DNA of 64,000 nt from Corynebacterium glyciniphilum AJ 3170 (lineage in GTDB: Bacteria > Actinomycetota > Actinomycetes > Mycobacteriales > Mycobacteriaceae): assembly GCF_000626675.1 (NCBI RefSeq), contig NZ_CP006842.1, positions 434,001-498,000 of the forward strand, read 5' to 3'. Below are positions 52,026 through 60,678 of this stretch, piece by piece; position 1 is the first letter of the stretch; each line of letters opens with the position of its first letter. The notes beneath the pieces are model-generated. The model was not told where the DNA came from. It was given only the letters and a program-made list of their open reading frames with translations, and searched no databases. Position numbers and translations under genes: made by a program.

Positions 52026-52890
52026 TCAGATCGTGGGGCATACGGGCGACGATCTTGTGGGGGTTCTGCTGAACCTGGATCCCGGTGATCTCTACTCCGC
52101 CACCGGTCTCGAGGACGACGACACGGGTCATGTCCTCGGAGACCGCGCGGAGCACCGGGCCAGCCGCGGTGTCGATGGCCGACACCCGGGGCATCCCGTA
52201 TTTGCTGATCAGACCGGCAAGGAATCGGGTGACCCGGTCACTGCCGTACACAGGGTTGCGTGCGGCCCTGGTCAGACCGCCGGAGTCGGTCCACAGGATG
52301 CATCCCTCAGACAACTGTTCCACGAGAGTGCCGAGGTCCCCGGCATTCAGCGCGGTGGCCAGGGTGTCCAGATGGGAGCGGTCCACCAGCCGGGGGGCGT
52401 GCGTATCCGACGATGGTGTGGCCAGGGTCGTCCGGGCCCGACGGAGTCGCTGTCGCGTTGCCGCCGGGGTGCTGCCGACGATGTCTGAGATCTCCTGGTG
52501 GGACATTCCTGCGACGTCGCTGAGGACGACGACAACCCGGTCCACGGGACGAAGTGACTGGAGGATCCGGACGAACGCCAGATCGACGCCTTCGCCGAGC
52601 ACAACATACTCGGCGGGGTCGTCCTGCACGGAAATTTCGGGCAGCCACGGCCCGACGTAGGACTCGCGACGTTTCGCCGCGGTCGTCGCAGCGTCGAGGG
52701 CAAGGCGGGAAACGACGACGGTCAGCCAGGCAGGCACGTCCCGCGGCTGCTGGCTTGTTCCGGCGACACGCTGCAGGCGTAACCATGCTTCGGAGACGGC
52801 GTCCTCGGCGTCCTCCCAGGTTCCGAGCACGCTATAGGCCAGGCCGAGCAGGCGTGGGCGTTCCCGGGTCCAGGTCGGGGTGGTCGTCAT
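52003..52890 (-). CDS. ECF41-group RNA polymerase sigma factor with SnoaL-like extension
   Basis: A 295-aa sigma factor. Region 2 covers residues 8-75, region 4 with HTH MSHQEISDIVGSTPAATRQRLRRA about 130-160, and a SnoaL-like C-terminal extension follows. YVGPWLPE (78-85), LWTDSGGLTRAARNPVYG and NPHK near residue 276 are variants of the ECF41 signature motifs WLPEP, DGGGK and NPDKL. ECF41 sigmas need no anti-sigma; the extension controls activity. ATG 52890 overlaps the partner gene stop (ATGA). Confidence 0.9.
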   Translation of the reverse strand: MTTTPTWTRERPRLLGLAYSVLGTWEDAEDAVSEAWLRLQRVAGTSQQPRDVPAWLTVVVSRLALDAATTAAKRRESYVGPWLPEISVQDDPAEYVVLGEGVDLAFVRILQSLRPVDRVVVVLSDVAGMSHQEISDIVGSTPAATRQRLRRARTTLATPSSDTHAPRLVDRSHLDTLATALNAGDLGTLVEQLSEGCILWTDSGGLTRAARNPVYGSDRVTRFLAGLISKYGMPRVSAIDTAAGPVLRAVSEDMTRVVVLETGGGVEITGIQVQQNPHKIVARMPHDLSHRPERS

Positions 52891-53321
52891 TTCTGCGAGA
52901 GTACGCCCAGCCGGTTCCACATGTTGATAGCGGCGATCTCACTGATCAGGGCACCGGTGGTCTTCTCACCGAACTCTTCGATCACCTGTTCCTGGAGTTC
53001 GACATCGAAATCGGTGTCTTCGCTGAGGCGCGTTCCAGCCGTGGTGAAGGCAAGAACGAGGTTGTCGGACGCGCTGAAGTGGGCGTCGGTGCTGTCTGGT
53101 GTCCAGTCCCGGATCGCGTCGATCCAGTCCTGTCCGAAGTCGTGTTTGAGGGCGTCGTCGGAGTGCATGCCGATGCAGAAACTGCAGCTGTTGAGGAAGG
53201 ACGCACGCAGTTCGATGAGAAGGCGGGTGCGGCGGTCGAGTCCGCTGCGGGCGGCGAATTCGAAGGCTCCCGCCGCGGCATAGGTACGTTTATGGGTTTT
53301 CATCAGGTCAAGGTGGGTCAT
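52887..53321 (-). CDS. AhpD-like carboxymuconolactone decarboxylase-family protein (ECF41 partner)
   Basis: A 144-aa protein of the CMD/AhpD family. The redox motif C46-S-F-C49 with following H53 (CSFCIGMH) is the peroxidase-type active site, and the helices around it (RTRLLIELRASFLNSC) fit. ECF41 sigma genes are typically linked to such COE-type genes. It is the first gene of the two-gene operon. AGAGGG precedes ATG 53321, and an ECF41-type promoter lies 47-73 nt upstream. Confidence 0.9.
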   Translation of the reverse strand: MTHLDLMKTHKRTYAAAGAFEFAARSGLDRRTRLLIELRASFLNSCSFCIGMHSDDALKHDFGQDWIDAIRDWTPDSTDAHFSASDNLVLAFTTAGTRLSEDTDFDVELQEQVIEEFGEKTTGALISEIAAINMWNRLGVLSQK

Positions 53322-53367
53322 GGTCGATATCCCTCTGGCGTTCTGGTGGACAGGTTGACAGGGGAGA

Positions 53368-53394
53368 GACGGGATACCGGGTGACGATGTGACA
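53368..53394 (-). promoter_or_regulatory. ECF41-type target promoter (TGTCACA-N16-CGTC)
   Basis: On the minus strand TGTCACA (53394-53388) is followed after 16 bp by CGTC (53371-53368), matching the known ECF41 promoter motif. It reads toward the AhpD-like gene and its sigma factor, so the sigma probably activates its own operon. The 5' UTR would be about 40 nt. Confidence 0.82.
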
Positions 53395-53493
53395 ATCTGC
53401 AGGTCAGAGCGTTCGGTGCTGTTCCGGTTTGACTGATGGTTGCCGCCGAGGGAATATACGGGTGGAAGAGGGGACGTTGTCGGGGAGATGCTC

Positions 53494-54369
53494 ATGAACC
53501 ACTGGGATCGAGGGCTACTCGGGTCGGATCAGGCGGCATTTATCGTCGAGCAGTGTGCGTCCGTCGTTCTGATCGAGGACCTCTCCTGGGGGTTGACGGA
53601 CACCCGGGTGCTCCACGCCGAGGCTGGCGGGCGGGAGATGATAGTCAAGGCTGCCGGTAGGCGGAACAAACATATCGGGCGGGAGATCACGGGACGACAG
53701 CATGTGCCCGTGGCCTTTCTTGATCGGGGGACTGTCGGGGCAGTTCTTGCAGCAGATCGAGAACTCAACGTGGTTGCAGTCGAGTACCTCCAGGGGGACC
53801 TGGTTGAGGGGACAGAAGCTGAATATGATCCGGAGGTCCACCGGCAGGCGGGTGCTCTGCTGGCGAAGATTCATGAGGAGCCGGTGCCGGCGGACATGGA
53901 TTACCCTGACTATGAATCACGGATGACGGCCAAGACACTTACTCTCCTTGACCGGGACCACCGGATCAGTGCGAGCACTGTGGACACGGTCAGACGGGTG
54001 CTCGCCGACAGTGCTCGACGCACCACGCCGACGGCCCCCGGTCGCCGGGTGCTTACACACGGAGACTGGCAGCCACGTAACTGGTTGATCGCCGGCGCCA
54101 CACTGAGGATCATCGACTTCGGACGCTTCGATGTCCGGAGTGCGGAATCGGATCTGGGCCGGCTCGCTGTGCAGCAGTGGCGTGGCCGTCCCGACCTTGA
54201 ACAGGCTTTTCTCGAGGGGTACGGTTCGGACCCCCGCGATCCGCGTACGTGGGCCGTCAATCAGATCCGGGAAGCGGTGGGGACGGCCGTCTGGGCACGG
54301 GAAGTCGGAGACCACGCCTTTGAGCAGCAGGGACACCGTATGCTCGCAGAGGCACTGGACCTGTACTGA
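53494..54369 (+). CDS. aminoglycoside-phosphotransferase-like kinase of unknown substrate
   Basis: A 291-aa protein-kinase-fold small-molecule kinase (APH family). LTHGDWQPRNWLI supplies the HGDxxxxN catalytic loop and IIDFGRF the metal-binding DFG-like Asp; EYLQGD is at the hinge. ATG 53494 follows GGGGAG by 6 nt. Antibiotic resistance must not be assumed, since the family also covers choline, homoserine and other kinases. No neighbour indicates the substrate. Confidence 0.78.
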   Translation: MNHWDRGLLGSDQAAFIVEQCASVVLIEDLSWGLTDTRVLHAEAGGREMIVKAAGRRNKHIGREITGRQHVPVAFLDRGTVGAVLAADRELNVVAVEYLQGDLVEGTEAEYDPEVHRQAGALLAKIHEEPVPADMDYPDYESRMTAKTLTLLDRDHRISASTVDTVRRVLADSARRTTPTAPGRRVLTHGDWQPRNWLIAGATLRIIDFGRFDVRSAESDLGRLAVQQWRGRPDLEQAFLEGYGSDPRDPRTWAVNQIREAVGTAVWAREVGDHAFEQQGHRMLAEALDLY

Positions 54370-54429
54370 TAACCGGCTCCGTCCCGCACGGGGCAGCAGT
54401 CGCATTGAAGGAAACTCATGAGACGTGAG

Positions 54430-55215
54430 CTAGAGGAGTGTAGTGAGGACCCCGCCGTCCGCCCGTAATGCGGCACCATTGATCGCAGACGACCGCGGAC
54501 TCGCGAGGTATGTCACGACATCGGCGATCTCTTCCGGCTCGATGAAGCGTTGCAGCAGCGAGGTGCCCCGCACCATGCCCTGCTTCAGATCATCTGTCGG
54601 TACCGCCCGTGCCGAGGCTATGGTTTCCACCACTCGTGCGACCCCGTCGGAGTAGGTCGGCCCGCCGAGGACGGTGTTGACCGTGACGCCGGTGCCACGG
54701 GTCAGTTTCGCGAGTCCATTACTCACAGCCAGTGACGCAGCTTTGGTTGCTCCGTAGTGGATCATGTCGCCGGGTACGTCCACCGCTGACTCCGTACCAA
54801 TGAAGATCACGCGGCCCCAGTTCCGGGTGAGCATGCCATCCAGCAAGCCGCGTGCAAGACGCACACCGCTCATCAGGTTGACGTCGACGTATCGTTGCCA
54901 CGCCTCGTCGCTGATCTCCATGAAAGGACGGACGTCGAACTGTCCGACGTTGTTCACCAGGACATCTACGGGACCGAGGTTGTCCAGCAGTGATTGCACG
55001 CCCCCCGCGTCTGTGAGGTCTGCCGCGATGCCGGACACCTGTGAGCTCGGAGAGGTCGTCTGCAGTCTCGCGACGGCGCACTCCACGCCGGCTGACTCAC
55101 GGCCATTGATGATGACGTTCGCCCCTTCAGTGGCGCAGGCGGATGCCACCGCAAAGCCGATTCCTTGGGTTGACCCGCTGATGAAGATACGTTTTCCGCC
55201 GAGTTGAAGATCCAT
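54430..55215 (-). CDS. short-chain dehydrogenase/reductase (FabG-like)
   Basis: SDR of 261 aa. FISGSTQGIGFAVASA is the cofactor motif, NNVGQF the NNAG motif, IGTES the catalytic Ser and YGATKAA gives YxxxK. GATGAGGCGGC precedes the ATG. It is divergent from a MarR gene, with two palindromic sites between them, so it is probably the MarR target. Substrate unknown. Confidence 0.88.
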   Translation of the reverse strand: MDLQLGGKRIFISGSTQGIGFAVASACATEGANVIINGRESAGVECAVARLQTTSPSSQVSGIAADLTDAGGVQSLLDNLGPVDVLVNNVGQFDVRPFMEISDEAWQRYVDVNLMSGVRLARGLLDGMLTRNWGRVIFIGTESAVDVPGDMIHYGATKAASLAVSNGLAKLTRGTGVTVNTVLGGPTYSDGVARVVETIASARAVPTDDLKQGMVRGTSLLQRFIEPEEIADVVTYLASPRSSAINGAALRADGGVLTTLL

Positions 55216-55237
55216 GCCGCCTCATCGTTCGATTTTT

Positions 55238-55286
55238 ACTTTCCTGGGAAAGTGAATGCTACGCCTGATCACTTTCCTGTTCAAGT
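55238..55286. promoter_or_regulatory. two putative MarR operators between SDR and marR-type gene
   Basis: ACTTTCCTGGGAAAGT (55238-55253) is a near-perfect palindrome and ACTTTCCTGTTCAAGT (55271-55286) an imperfect copy; both begin with ACTTTCCTG and their centres are 33 bp apart, about three helical turns. The second overlaps the -35 region of the MarR gene, whose TAGGAT -10 lies at 55294-55299. Confidence 0.6.
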
Positions 55287-55305
55287 AAATGCGTAGGATA
55301 GTGCC

Positions 55306-55797
55306 ATGGCTGAGACATTCGATCGCACTGAACTTGAGACATGGGCGTCGTTGGCCACACTCCTGGAGTGGTTGCCTGCGGCGCTTGACGAACAGATGCA
55401 GCGGGACTCCGGGCTCAGCCACTTCGAATACGGGATCCTCTATGCGCTCTCGCAGGCAGAGGATTCCACGCTTCGGATGAGCCAGCTCGCCGACTACGCG
55501 AACAGCACATTGTCACGGTTGTCGAGAGCGGTAGCCAGGTTGGAGAAACGGGACTGGATACGCCGCATACCTGACCCGTCGGACGGTCGCGTCACCGTAG
55601 CGATCCTGACGGCTGCGGGGCAGACCGCCGTGCGCGCTGCGGAGCCCGGCCACGTCGCCCTCGTGCGGCGCCTTGTCTTCGACTCCTTGACAGACACCCA
55701 GGTCTCGCAGCTTTCGGAGATCACCCGGCGGATCACCAGCGCGATACGTGAGGATCAGGGCTGGCGTCCGCGCAGTTCCGGGGGAGTGTCCGCGTAA
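55306..55797 (+). CDS. MarR-family transcriptional regulator
   Basis: A 163-aa winged-helix regulator: FEYGILYALSQAEDSTLRMSQLADYANSTLSRLSRAVARLEKRDWIRRIPDPSDGRVTVAILTAAG is the MarR domain with the DGR wing. TAGGAT lies 6 nt before ATG 55306, so a leaderless mRNA is likely. Divergent from the SDR gene. The 3' end overlaps tgt by 43 bp on the opposite strand. Confidence 0.9.
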   Translation: MAETFDRTELETWASLATLLEWLPAALDEQMQRDSGLSHFEYGILYALSQAEDSTLRMSQLADYANSTLSRLSRAVARLEKRDWIRRIPDPSDGRVTVAILTAAGQTAVRAAEPGHVALVRRLVFDSLTDTQVSQLSEITRRITSAIREDQGWRPRSSGGVSA

Positions 55798-57068
55798 TAG
55801 CGGCCGAGGAACTCGTCGCGGTACTCCTCGAAGCGACCCTCGTCGATGGACGTGCGGATGTTCCGGGTCAACGTCGCCATGAAGTGGATGTTGTGCAGGG
55901 TGCACAGGGTGCCAGCCAGGAATTCCTTCGCGCGCAGCAGGTGGTGGATGTACGCCCTCGAGTAGTGGTCGCACACATAGCCGCCGAGCGACGCATCGAT
56001 GGGTATGAAGTCGCGACGGTGGCGTCCCGCCATGAGGTTCAGGCGACCGTCCAGCGTGTACACCCCGCCACGGCGCGCCAGCCGGGTCGGTGCCACGCAG
56101 TCGAAGGTGTCCGCTCCTGCGGCAATGGCGGTAAACAGGTCGTCCGGCTCCGAAATCCCGAGCATATGGCGGGGCTTCTCGTCCGGCAGTTCGTCACAGA
56201 CCCAGCCCGTGATCACGCCGAGGTTCTCTTTCTCCAGGGCGCCACCGATGCCGAACCCGCCGAACCCGCGGCGACCCGCCTCCTCCGCCTCCTTCGACAG
56301 CTCGACCAGGCCTCGCGCCGCCTGACGACGCAGGTCCTCGTACTGCGCGCCCTGGACCACGCCCCACAGCGACTGCAACGGCCGGTGACTGCGTTCGCCG
56401 GTCAGCCGGTCGTGCTCCACCAGGCAGCGTCGTGCCCAGCGGTGGGTCCGCTCCACCGACTCCTCCTGGTAGAGCCGGGTGTCCACCAGCGTGGTCAGCT
56501 CATCGAAGGCGAACATGATGTCAGCCCCGAGCCCGTGCTGGATCTGCATCGACTTCTCCGGAGTGAAACGGTGCTTCGAACCGTCGATGATGCTGCGGAA
56601 ATCCACGCCGTCCTCGTCCACCAGGGCCATGCGCTCCTTCTTCACCGCGCGGATATCGCCCTCGGTGAGGTTCGCGACATCCATCGCCAGGACCTTCTTG
56701 AACCCGACCCCCAGGCTCATCACCTGGAATCCGCCGGAATCGGTGTAGGTCGGGCCGTGCCAGTTCTCGAACGCCGCGACGCCGCCGGCCGTGTCCACGA
56801 TGTCCTCGCCCGGCTGCAGGTAGAGATGGTACGCATTCGACAGCATCGCCTCTGCCCCCGTCGAGCGGACCTGCTCCGGGGTGAGTGTCTTCACTGTCGC
56901 CTTCGTCGCAACCGGGATGAAGGCGGGTGTGTGGATGTCCCCGTGCGGTGTGTGGATCACGCCCGTGCGACCGTGGGCGGGTGCGCCGTCAACGGAGCCG
57001 ACCCTGGTGCCGAGCTCGAAAGTGGTGTCATGTGCTGCAGGGGCCGGGGAGACGGCGGACTCAGTCAT
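55755..57068 (-). CDS. tgt: tRNA-guanine transglycosylase with altered zinc site
   Basis: A 437-aa Tgt that exchanges G34 for preQ1 or queuine in GUN tRNAs. The general acid D110 (YTDSGGFQV), GVVQGA and nucleophile D323 (TFDCVAPTR) are intact. The zinc site, normally CxCxxC plus His, reads L361-G-G363-Y-V-C366 with H392, so two of four ligands are missing although the 26-residue Cys-His spacing is exact. TAGAAT lies 8 nt before the ATG. gluQ, acting on the same modified base, lies 4.5 kb away. Confidence 0.93.
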   Translation of the reverse strand: MTESAVSPAPAAHDTTFELGTRVGSVDGAPAHGRTGVIHTPHGDIHTPAFIPVATKATVKTLTPEQVRSTGAEAMLSNAYHLYLQPGEDIVDTAGGVAAFENWHGPTYTDSGGFQVMSLGVGFKKVLAMDVANLTEGDIRAVKKERMALVDEDGVDFRSIIDGSKHRFTPEKSMQIQHGLGADIMFAFDELTTLVDTRLYQEESVERTHRWARRCLVEHDRLTGERSHRPLQSLWGVVQGAQYEDLRRQAARGLVELSKEAEEAGRRGFGGFGIGGALEKENLGVITGWVCDELPDEKPRHMLGISEPDDLFTAIAAGADTFDCVAPTRLARRGGVYTLDGRLNLMAGRHRRDFIPIDASLGGYVCDHYSRAYIHHLLRAKEFLAGTLCTLHNIHFMATLTRNIRTSIDEGRFEEYRDEFLGRYYADTPPELRGRQP

Positions 57069-57176
57069 GGTGGGTCATTCTATCCGACACCCTGTGTGCC
57101 GCTGACAGGTTCAGTGGCTACCCTCGGCGGATGGAGAAACGAACTCCGTTCCCGAACTCATCAAGGAGATGCCTCC

Positions 57177-58190
57177 ATGACTACCGCACGTCAGATCGTC
57201 CTCGCCAGCCGCCCCACAGGCGCGCCGACTGCGGAGAACTTCCGCACCGAGGAGGTCACGCTGCCGCAGGTCGGCGACGGGGAGCTTGAGCTGAAGGTGC
57301 AGTATCTGTCCCTCGACCCGTACATGCGGGGACGGATGAGCGCCGCGAAATCCTACGCCGCCCCCGTCCCCGTTGACGGCGTGATGCAGGGGGAGACAGT
57401 CGCCGAGGTAACCGTCTCACGCCATCCCGACTTCGAGGTAGGCGACCTCGTCCGCGCCCATACCGGGTGGTGCACCCACGCCGTGGTTCCGGCGACGCAC
57501 GTGCGGACCCTGCAGACCCACGGCGCTCCGTCGACCACCGCTCTCGGCGTCCTGGGCATGCCTGGGTTCACCGCCTACGCCGGGATGAAGGTCATCGGGC
57601 AACCCAAGCAGGGCGAGACGGTCGCCGTCGCGGCGGCGTCCGGCCCTGTCGGCTCGATGGTCGGGCAGCTCGCCCAACTTGCCGGCGCCCGTGCTGTCGG
57701 TATCGCCGGTGGCCCAGAGAAATGCGCATTCGTTCGTGACGAACTCGGCTTTGACGCGGTGGTGGACCACCGTGACCCTGACTTCGCCGAGAAACTCGCC
57801 GACGCCTGCCCCGACGGCGTGGATGTCTACTACGAGAACGTCGGCGGTGCGGTGTGGGACGCCGTCCTGCCGCTGCTGAACAAGTTCGCCCGCGTGCCGG
57901 TGTGTGGCCTGGTCTCCCAGTACAACTCCACCGACGCCGGCGACCGTGACCGGCTGCCGGCAGCGATGGGCACGATCCTGGCCCAGAGCCTGCTCATCCG
58001 CGGGTTCATCCAGACCGAGTTCGCCGAGGAGTACTACCCCGAGTTCCTCGCCGAGATCGGGCCGAAGGTCGCCGACGGCACCATCAGCTACCGTGAACAG
58101 GTCGTCGAGGGCTTCGACACCGCGCCCGACGCCTTCATCGGCATGCTCGAGGGCAAGAACTTCGGAAAGCTTGTCGTCAAGGTCGACTGA
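57177..58190 (+). CDS. NADPH-dependent MDR oxidoreductase (CurA/leukotriene-B4-dehydrogenase-like)
   Basis: A 337-aa zinc-free MDR reductase: SLDPYMRGRMSAAKSY, GMPGFTAYAGMKVIGQPKQGETVAVAAASGPVGSMVGQLAQLAGA (NADPH-binding) and DVYYENVGG are typical of the family that reduces alpha,beta-unsaturated carbonyls or quinones. AAGGAG stands 9 nt before ATG 57177. A very long open frame upstream is antisense to tgt and was ignored. Confidence 0.88.
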   Translation: MTTARQIVLASRPTGAPTAENFRTEEVTLPQVGDGELELKVQYLSLDPYMRGRMSAAKSYAAPVPVDGVMQGETVAEVTVSRHPDFEVGDLVRAHTGWCTHAVVPATHVRTLQTHGAPSTTALGVLGMPGFTAYAGMKVIGQPKQGETVAVAAASGPVGSMVGQLAQLAGARAVGIAGGPEKCAFVRDELGFDAVVDHRDPDFAEKLADACPDGVDVYYENVGGAVWDAVLPLLNKFARVPVCGLVSQYNSTDAGDRDRLPAAMGTILAQSLLIRGFIQTEFAEEYYPEFLAEIGPKVADGTISYREQVVEGFDTAPDAFIGMLEGKNFGKLVVKVD

Positions 58191-58269
58191 CAGGCGTCAG
58201 TGTGTGGAGGGTTGACGAGGTGGTCGTGCCCGCATGCGCTGCGGACATGGTCAGCCATGCCCGGGAAGG

Positions 58270-59997
58270 CTACCCGGTCCCGCGTCCGCCCACCAGCGCG
58301 TACAGTAACGGCAGCACCGAGATCACCATCATGGCCGTCCCGACCACCTGGGCGGCACCACCGTCGGCGCCGCCGCGGAGTACCGCGCCACCGATGACGA
58401 GCCCGACGAAGATGATCGCGGCGACGACGCGCACCGCCGCGCGCTCCAGGCGTTTGAGCTGCCGCTCGACCTGCGGGGTGTTGACCGACAGGTCGCCGCT
58501 TTCGATCATGGTGATCGCGTTGTCCAGGCGACGGGGCAGCCGTCCGAGTACCCGAGCCGTGGTCACCGTCGTCATGAGCGCACGGTGGGCCAGGTCCTTC
58601 GCCGAAGAACCTGCGCGTTCCCTGATCAAGCGTGCAGCGAAAGGCTCCACCGAATCCCAGATATTGAACCGGGGGTCCAGGGTGGAGCACAGCCCGGAGA
58701 GCATCGACACCGCCCGCATGATCAGCAGGAAGTTCTCCGGAAGCTGGAACGGCATTGAGCGGATGACATCGCGGAACCGCCTGGCGAAGTCCTCGAACTC
58801 ACGGGGGTCGACGTGCTGCAGATCCATTACTCCCATCCCGCCGAAGCGGGCGAAGAGCTCGGTCACTGCCACCTGGAGCTCCGCGGTGTCCGCGGTAGGG
58901 AGCAGCACACCCAGGCGCTTCATGGCGGCGACCATGCCCGGACCGTCCTGCATGCCTACCGCGACAACCAGGTCCTGGAGCTGCGACTTCAGTTCGTCGT
59001 CCACGGTGCCGGTCATCCCGAAGTCGATGAAGGTCAGACGGAACCCACCGGTGTCGTCGGCAGCGTCCGGCGTGACGAAGATATTCCCTGGGTGAGGGTC
59101 GGCATGGAAGTGGCCGGTCTCGAAGAGCTGCGTGAACATCGACTCGGCGAGCCGTTCGGCAACCACGGACGGGTCGATCCCGGTGGCGCGCAGACTGTCG
59201 ACGTCACTGATCTTGATCGCCGTGACGTCCTGTAGCGTCAGGACGCGCCGGACGCTGCGCTCCCAGACGACCGTGGGTGCGTCCACGAGCGGGGACGCTG
59301 CCTGGAAGCTTGTGCGGAAAGCATCTGCTTCCGCTCCTTCGTGCAGGTAGTCGATCTCCTCGTAGCTGGTACGGGCGAATTCTTCGACCAGGGCGGGGAC
59401 ATCCGCACGGACAGAAATGAAGCGGATCCGTGACAGCCAGCGGGCGATACGGCGGAGGGCGGCTAGGTCAACCTCCACGATGTCGGCGATCCCGGGTCGT
59501 TGGATCTTCACCACGACATCGGTGAAACCGACGTCGGCGGCCTCCTGTGACCTCAGACGTGCCTTGTACGCCTGACCCAGGGACGCCGCCGCCAGGGGTG
59601 TCGGAGTGAACGCGTCGAAGGCCCGGTCAAGCGGCATGCCCAGCTCGGCCTCCGCCAGCGAGCGCATGGCGTCGAAGTTCTCCGCCGGGACCTTGTCCTG
59701 CAATTCGGCGAGTTCATCGGTGACGGACGACGGCAGGATGTCGATACGCGTCGACATGAACTGGCCGACCTTGATCATCAACCCGCCGAGACTGGTCGCC
59801 AACACACGGAACCGGGCAGCGGCGCGGACGAACCGGCGCTCCTGTCCGCGTTGGCTGAGCTTCCGCAGACCGAGACGTGGCAGCACAATCTCGAACCACC
59901 ACATCTGCACCATCAACCGTAGGCCGAAGGCGATGATGCGCCGGTAACGGCGGCGAAGACCTCGCTCGCCGCGCCGCTGGTCAGTCTTCTGGGACAC
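58270..59997 (-). CDS. ABC1/UbiB/AarF-family atypical kinase
   Basis: A 575-aa membrane-associated kinase-like protein. The family KxGQ motif (MIKVGQFMS), VVVKIQRPG, EIDYLHEGAEADAF, HADPHPGNIF and FIDFGMTG are all present, and two hydrophobic helices end the protein (about 525-570). UbiB-type proteins support quinone biosynthesis or lipid transport. GTG 59997 overlaps the upstream PadR gene by 17 bp. The role in an actinobacterium with menaquinone is open. Confidence 0.9.
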   Translation of the reverse strand: MSQKTDQRRGERGLRRRYRRIIAFGLRLMVQMWWFEIVLPRLGLRKLSQRGQERRFVRAAARFRVLATSLGGLMIKVGQFMSTRIDILPSSVTDELAELQDKVPAENFDAMRSLAEAELGMPLDRAFDAFTPTPLAAASLGQAYKARLRSQEAADVGFTDVVVKIQRPGIADIVEVDLAALRRIARWLSRIRFISVRADVPALVEEFARTSYEEIDYLHEGAEADAFRTSFQAASPLVDAPTVVWERSVRRVLTLQDVTAIKISDVDSLRATGIDPSVVAERLAESMFTQLFETGHFHADPHPGNIFVTPDAADDTGGFRLTFIDFGMTGTVDDELKSQLQDLVVAVGMQDGPGMVAAMKRLGVLLPTADTAELQVAVTELFARFGGMGVMDLQHVDPREFEDFARRFRDVIRSMPFQLPENFLLIMRAVSMLSGLCSTLDPRFNIWDSVEPFAARLIRERAGSSAKDLAHRALMTTVTTARVLGRLPRRLDNAITMIESGDLSVNTPQVERQLKRLERAAVRVVAAIIFVGLVIGGAVLRGGADGGAAQVVGTAMMVISVLPLLYALVGGRGTG

Positions 59998-60592
59998 CGT
60001 CGGCACCGTCGCCGCGGGTGTCCTCAGCGAGGATGGCGTAGATCTTTCGGCGGGTCTCGTCGAGCAGTGCAGTCGCACGACGGCGCTGGTCTTCGTTGCC
60101 ACTGAGAGCGATCTGGTGCACCGCCTGGCCGAGCTTCACCCCGGACTTCGGCAGTTCCCCGCGGCCGTCGAACAGTCGGGTGAACGCGTCCCACGGTGCC
60201 GGGGCAGTCTCGTCTTCGCTGACCTCGGTAGCTTCAGCTCGCCCCGCTTCGGTCAAGGTGTACGTCCGACGGCCGTCGGACTCCTCCACGGTGGCCAGTC
60301 CCTCGTCAACGAGGAGCTGCAACTCCGGATAGACATCCGCGGCGCCCGGCGGCTCATGACCGTCCTGTGCGTCGTGCCGGTCAGCGATCTCGCGGACGAC
60401 CTGACCGCCGTGGCGGGGCCCGTCGGAGAGGACCTCGAGTACTGTCGCGTGGACGCTCCGACGGGGTCGCGTCTGCTCCTGCGGCGTGGCCTGCGACGGG
60501 AGCGGCAGGTAGCCCCGCACGTTCTCGAGAAGGTTCCACAGCGCCGCCGGATCCGGGGCGCCGTCGTATCGGTTCTGGTGAGAGTATCCCAT
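59981..60592 (-). CDS. PadR-family transcriptional regulator
   Basis: A 203-aa regulator: VHATVLEVLSDGPRHGGQVVREIADRHD...GAADVYPELQLLVDEGLATVEESDGRRTYTLTEAGR is the PadR HTH with its wing, followed by a C-terminal helical dimer region. GGAGGCG precedes ATG 60592. It overlaps the ABC1 kinase gene by 17 bp, so the two are probably one operon. Confidence 0.88.
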   Translation of the reverse strand: MGYSHQNRYDGAPDPAALWNLLENVRGYLPLPSQATPQEQTRPRRSVHATVLEVLSDGPRHGGQVVREIADRHDAQDGHEPPGAADVYPELQLLVDEGLATVEESDGRRTYTLTEAGRAEATEVSEDETAPAPWDAFTRLFDGRGELPKSGVKLGQAVHQIALSGNEDQRRRATALLDETRRKIYAILAEDTRGDGADGVPED

Positions 60593-60678
60593 GTCAGCGC
60601 CTCCATGCGCCTGGTGACGGAAAGATGGACCACTCCAACGCTACCTGCGCTCCCTGTCCGGCACCTGGGAGTTACCGG

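Noticed and set aside
53494..54369. Aminoglycoside resistance gene
   Set aside because: Only the general phosphotransferase motifs are visible, and the family includes many housekeeping kinases; no mobile element or resistance context is present.
55884..57176. Very long plus-strand open frame running across tgt into the oxidoreductase gene
   Set aside because: The upstream part is antisense to tgt and without domain similarity; the oxidoreductase begins at ATG 57177 with a good ribosome site.
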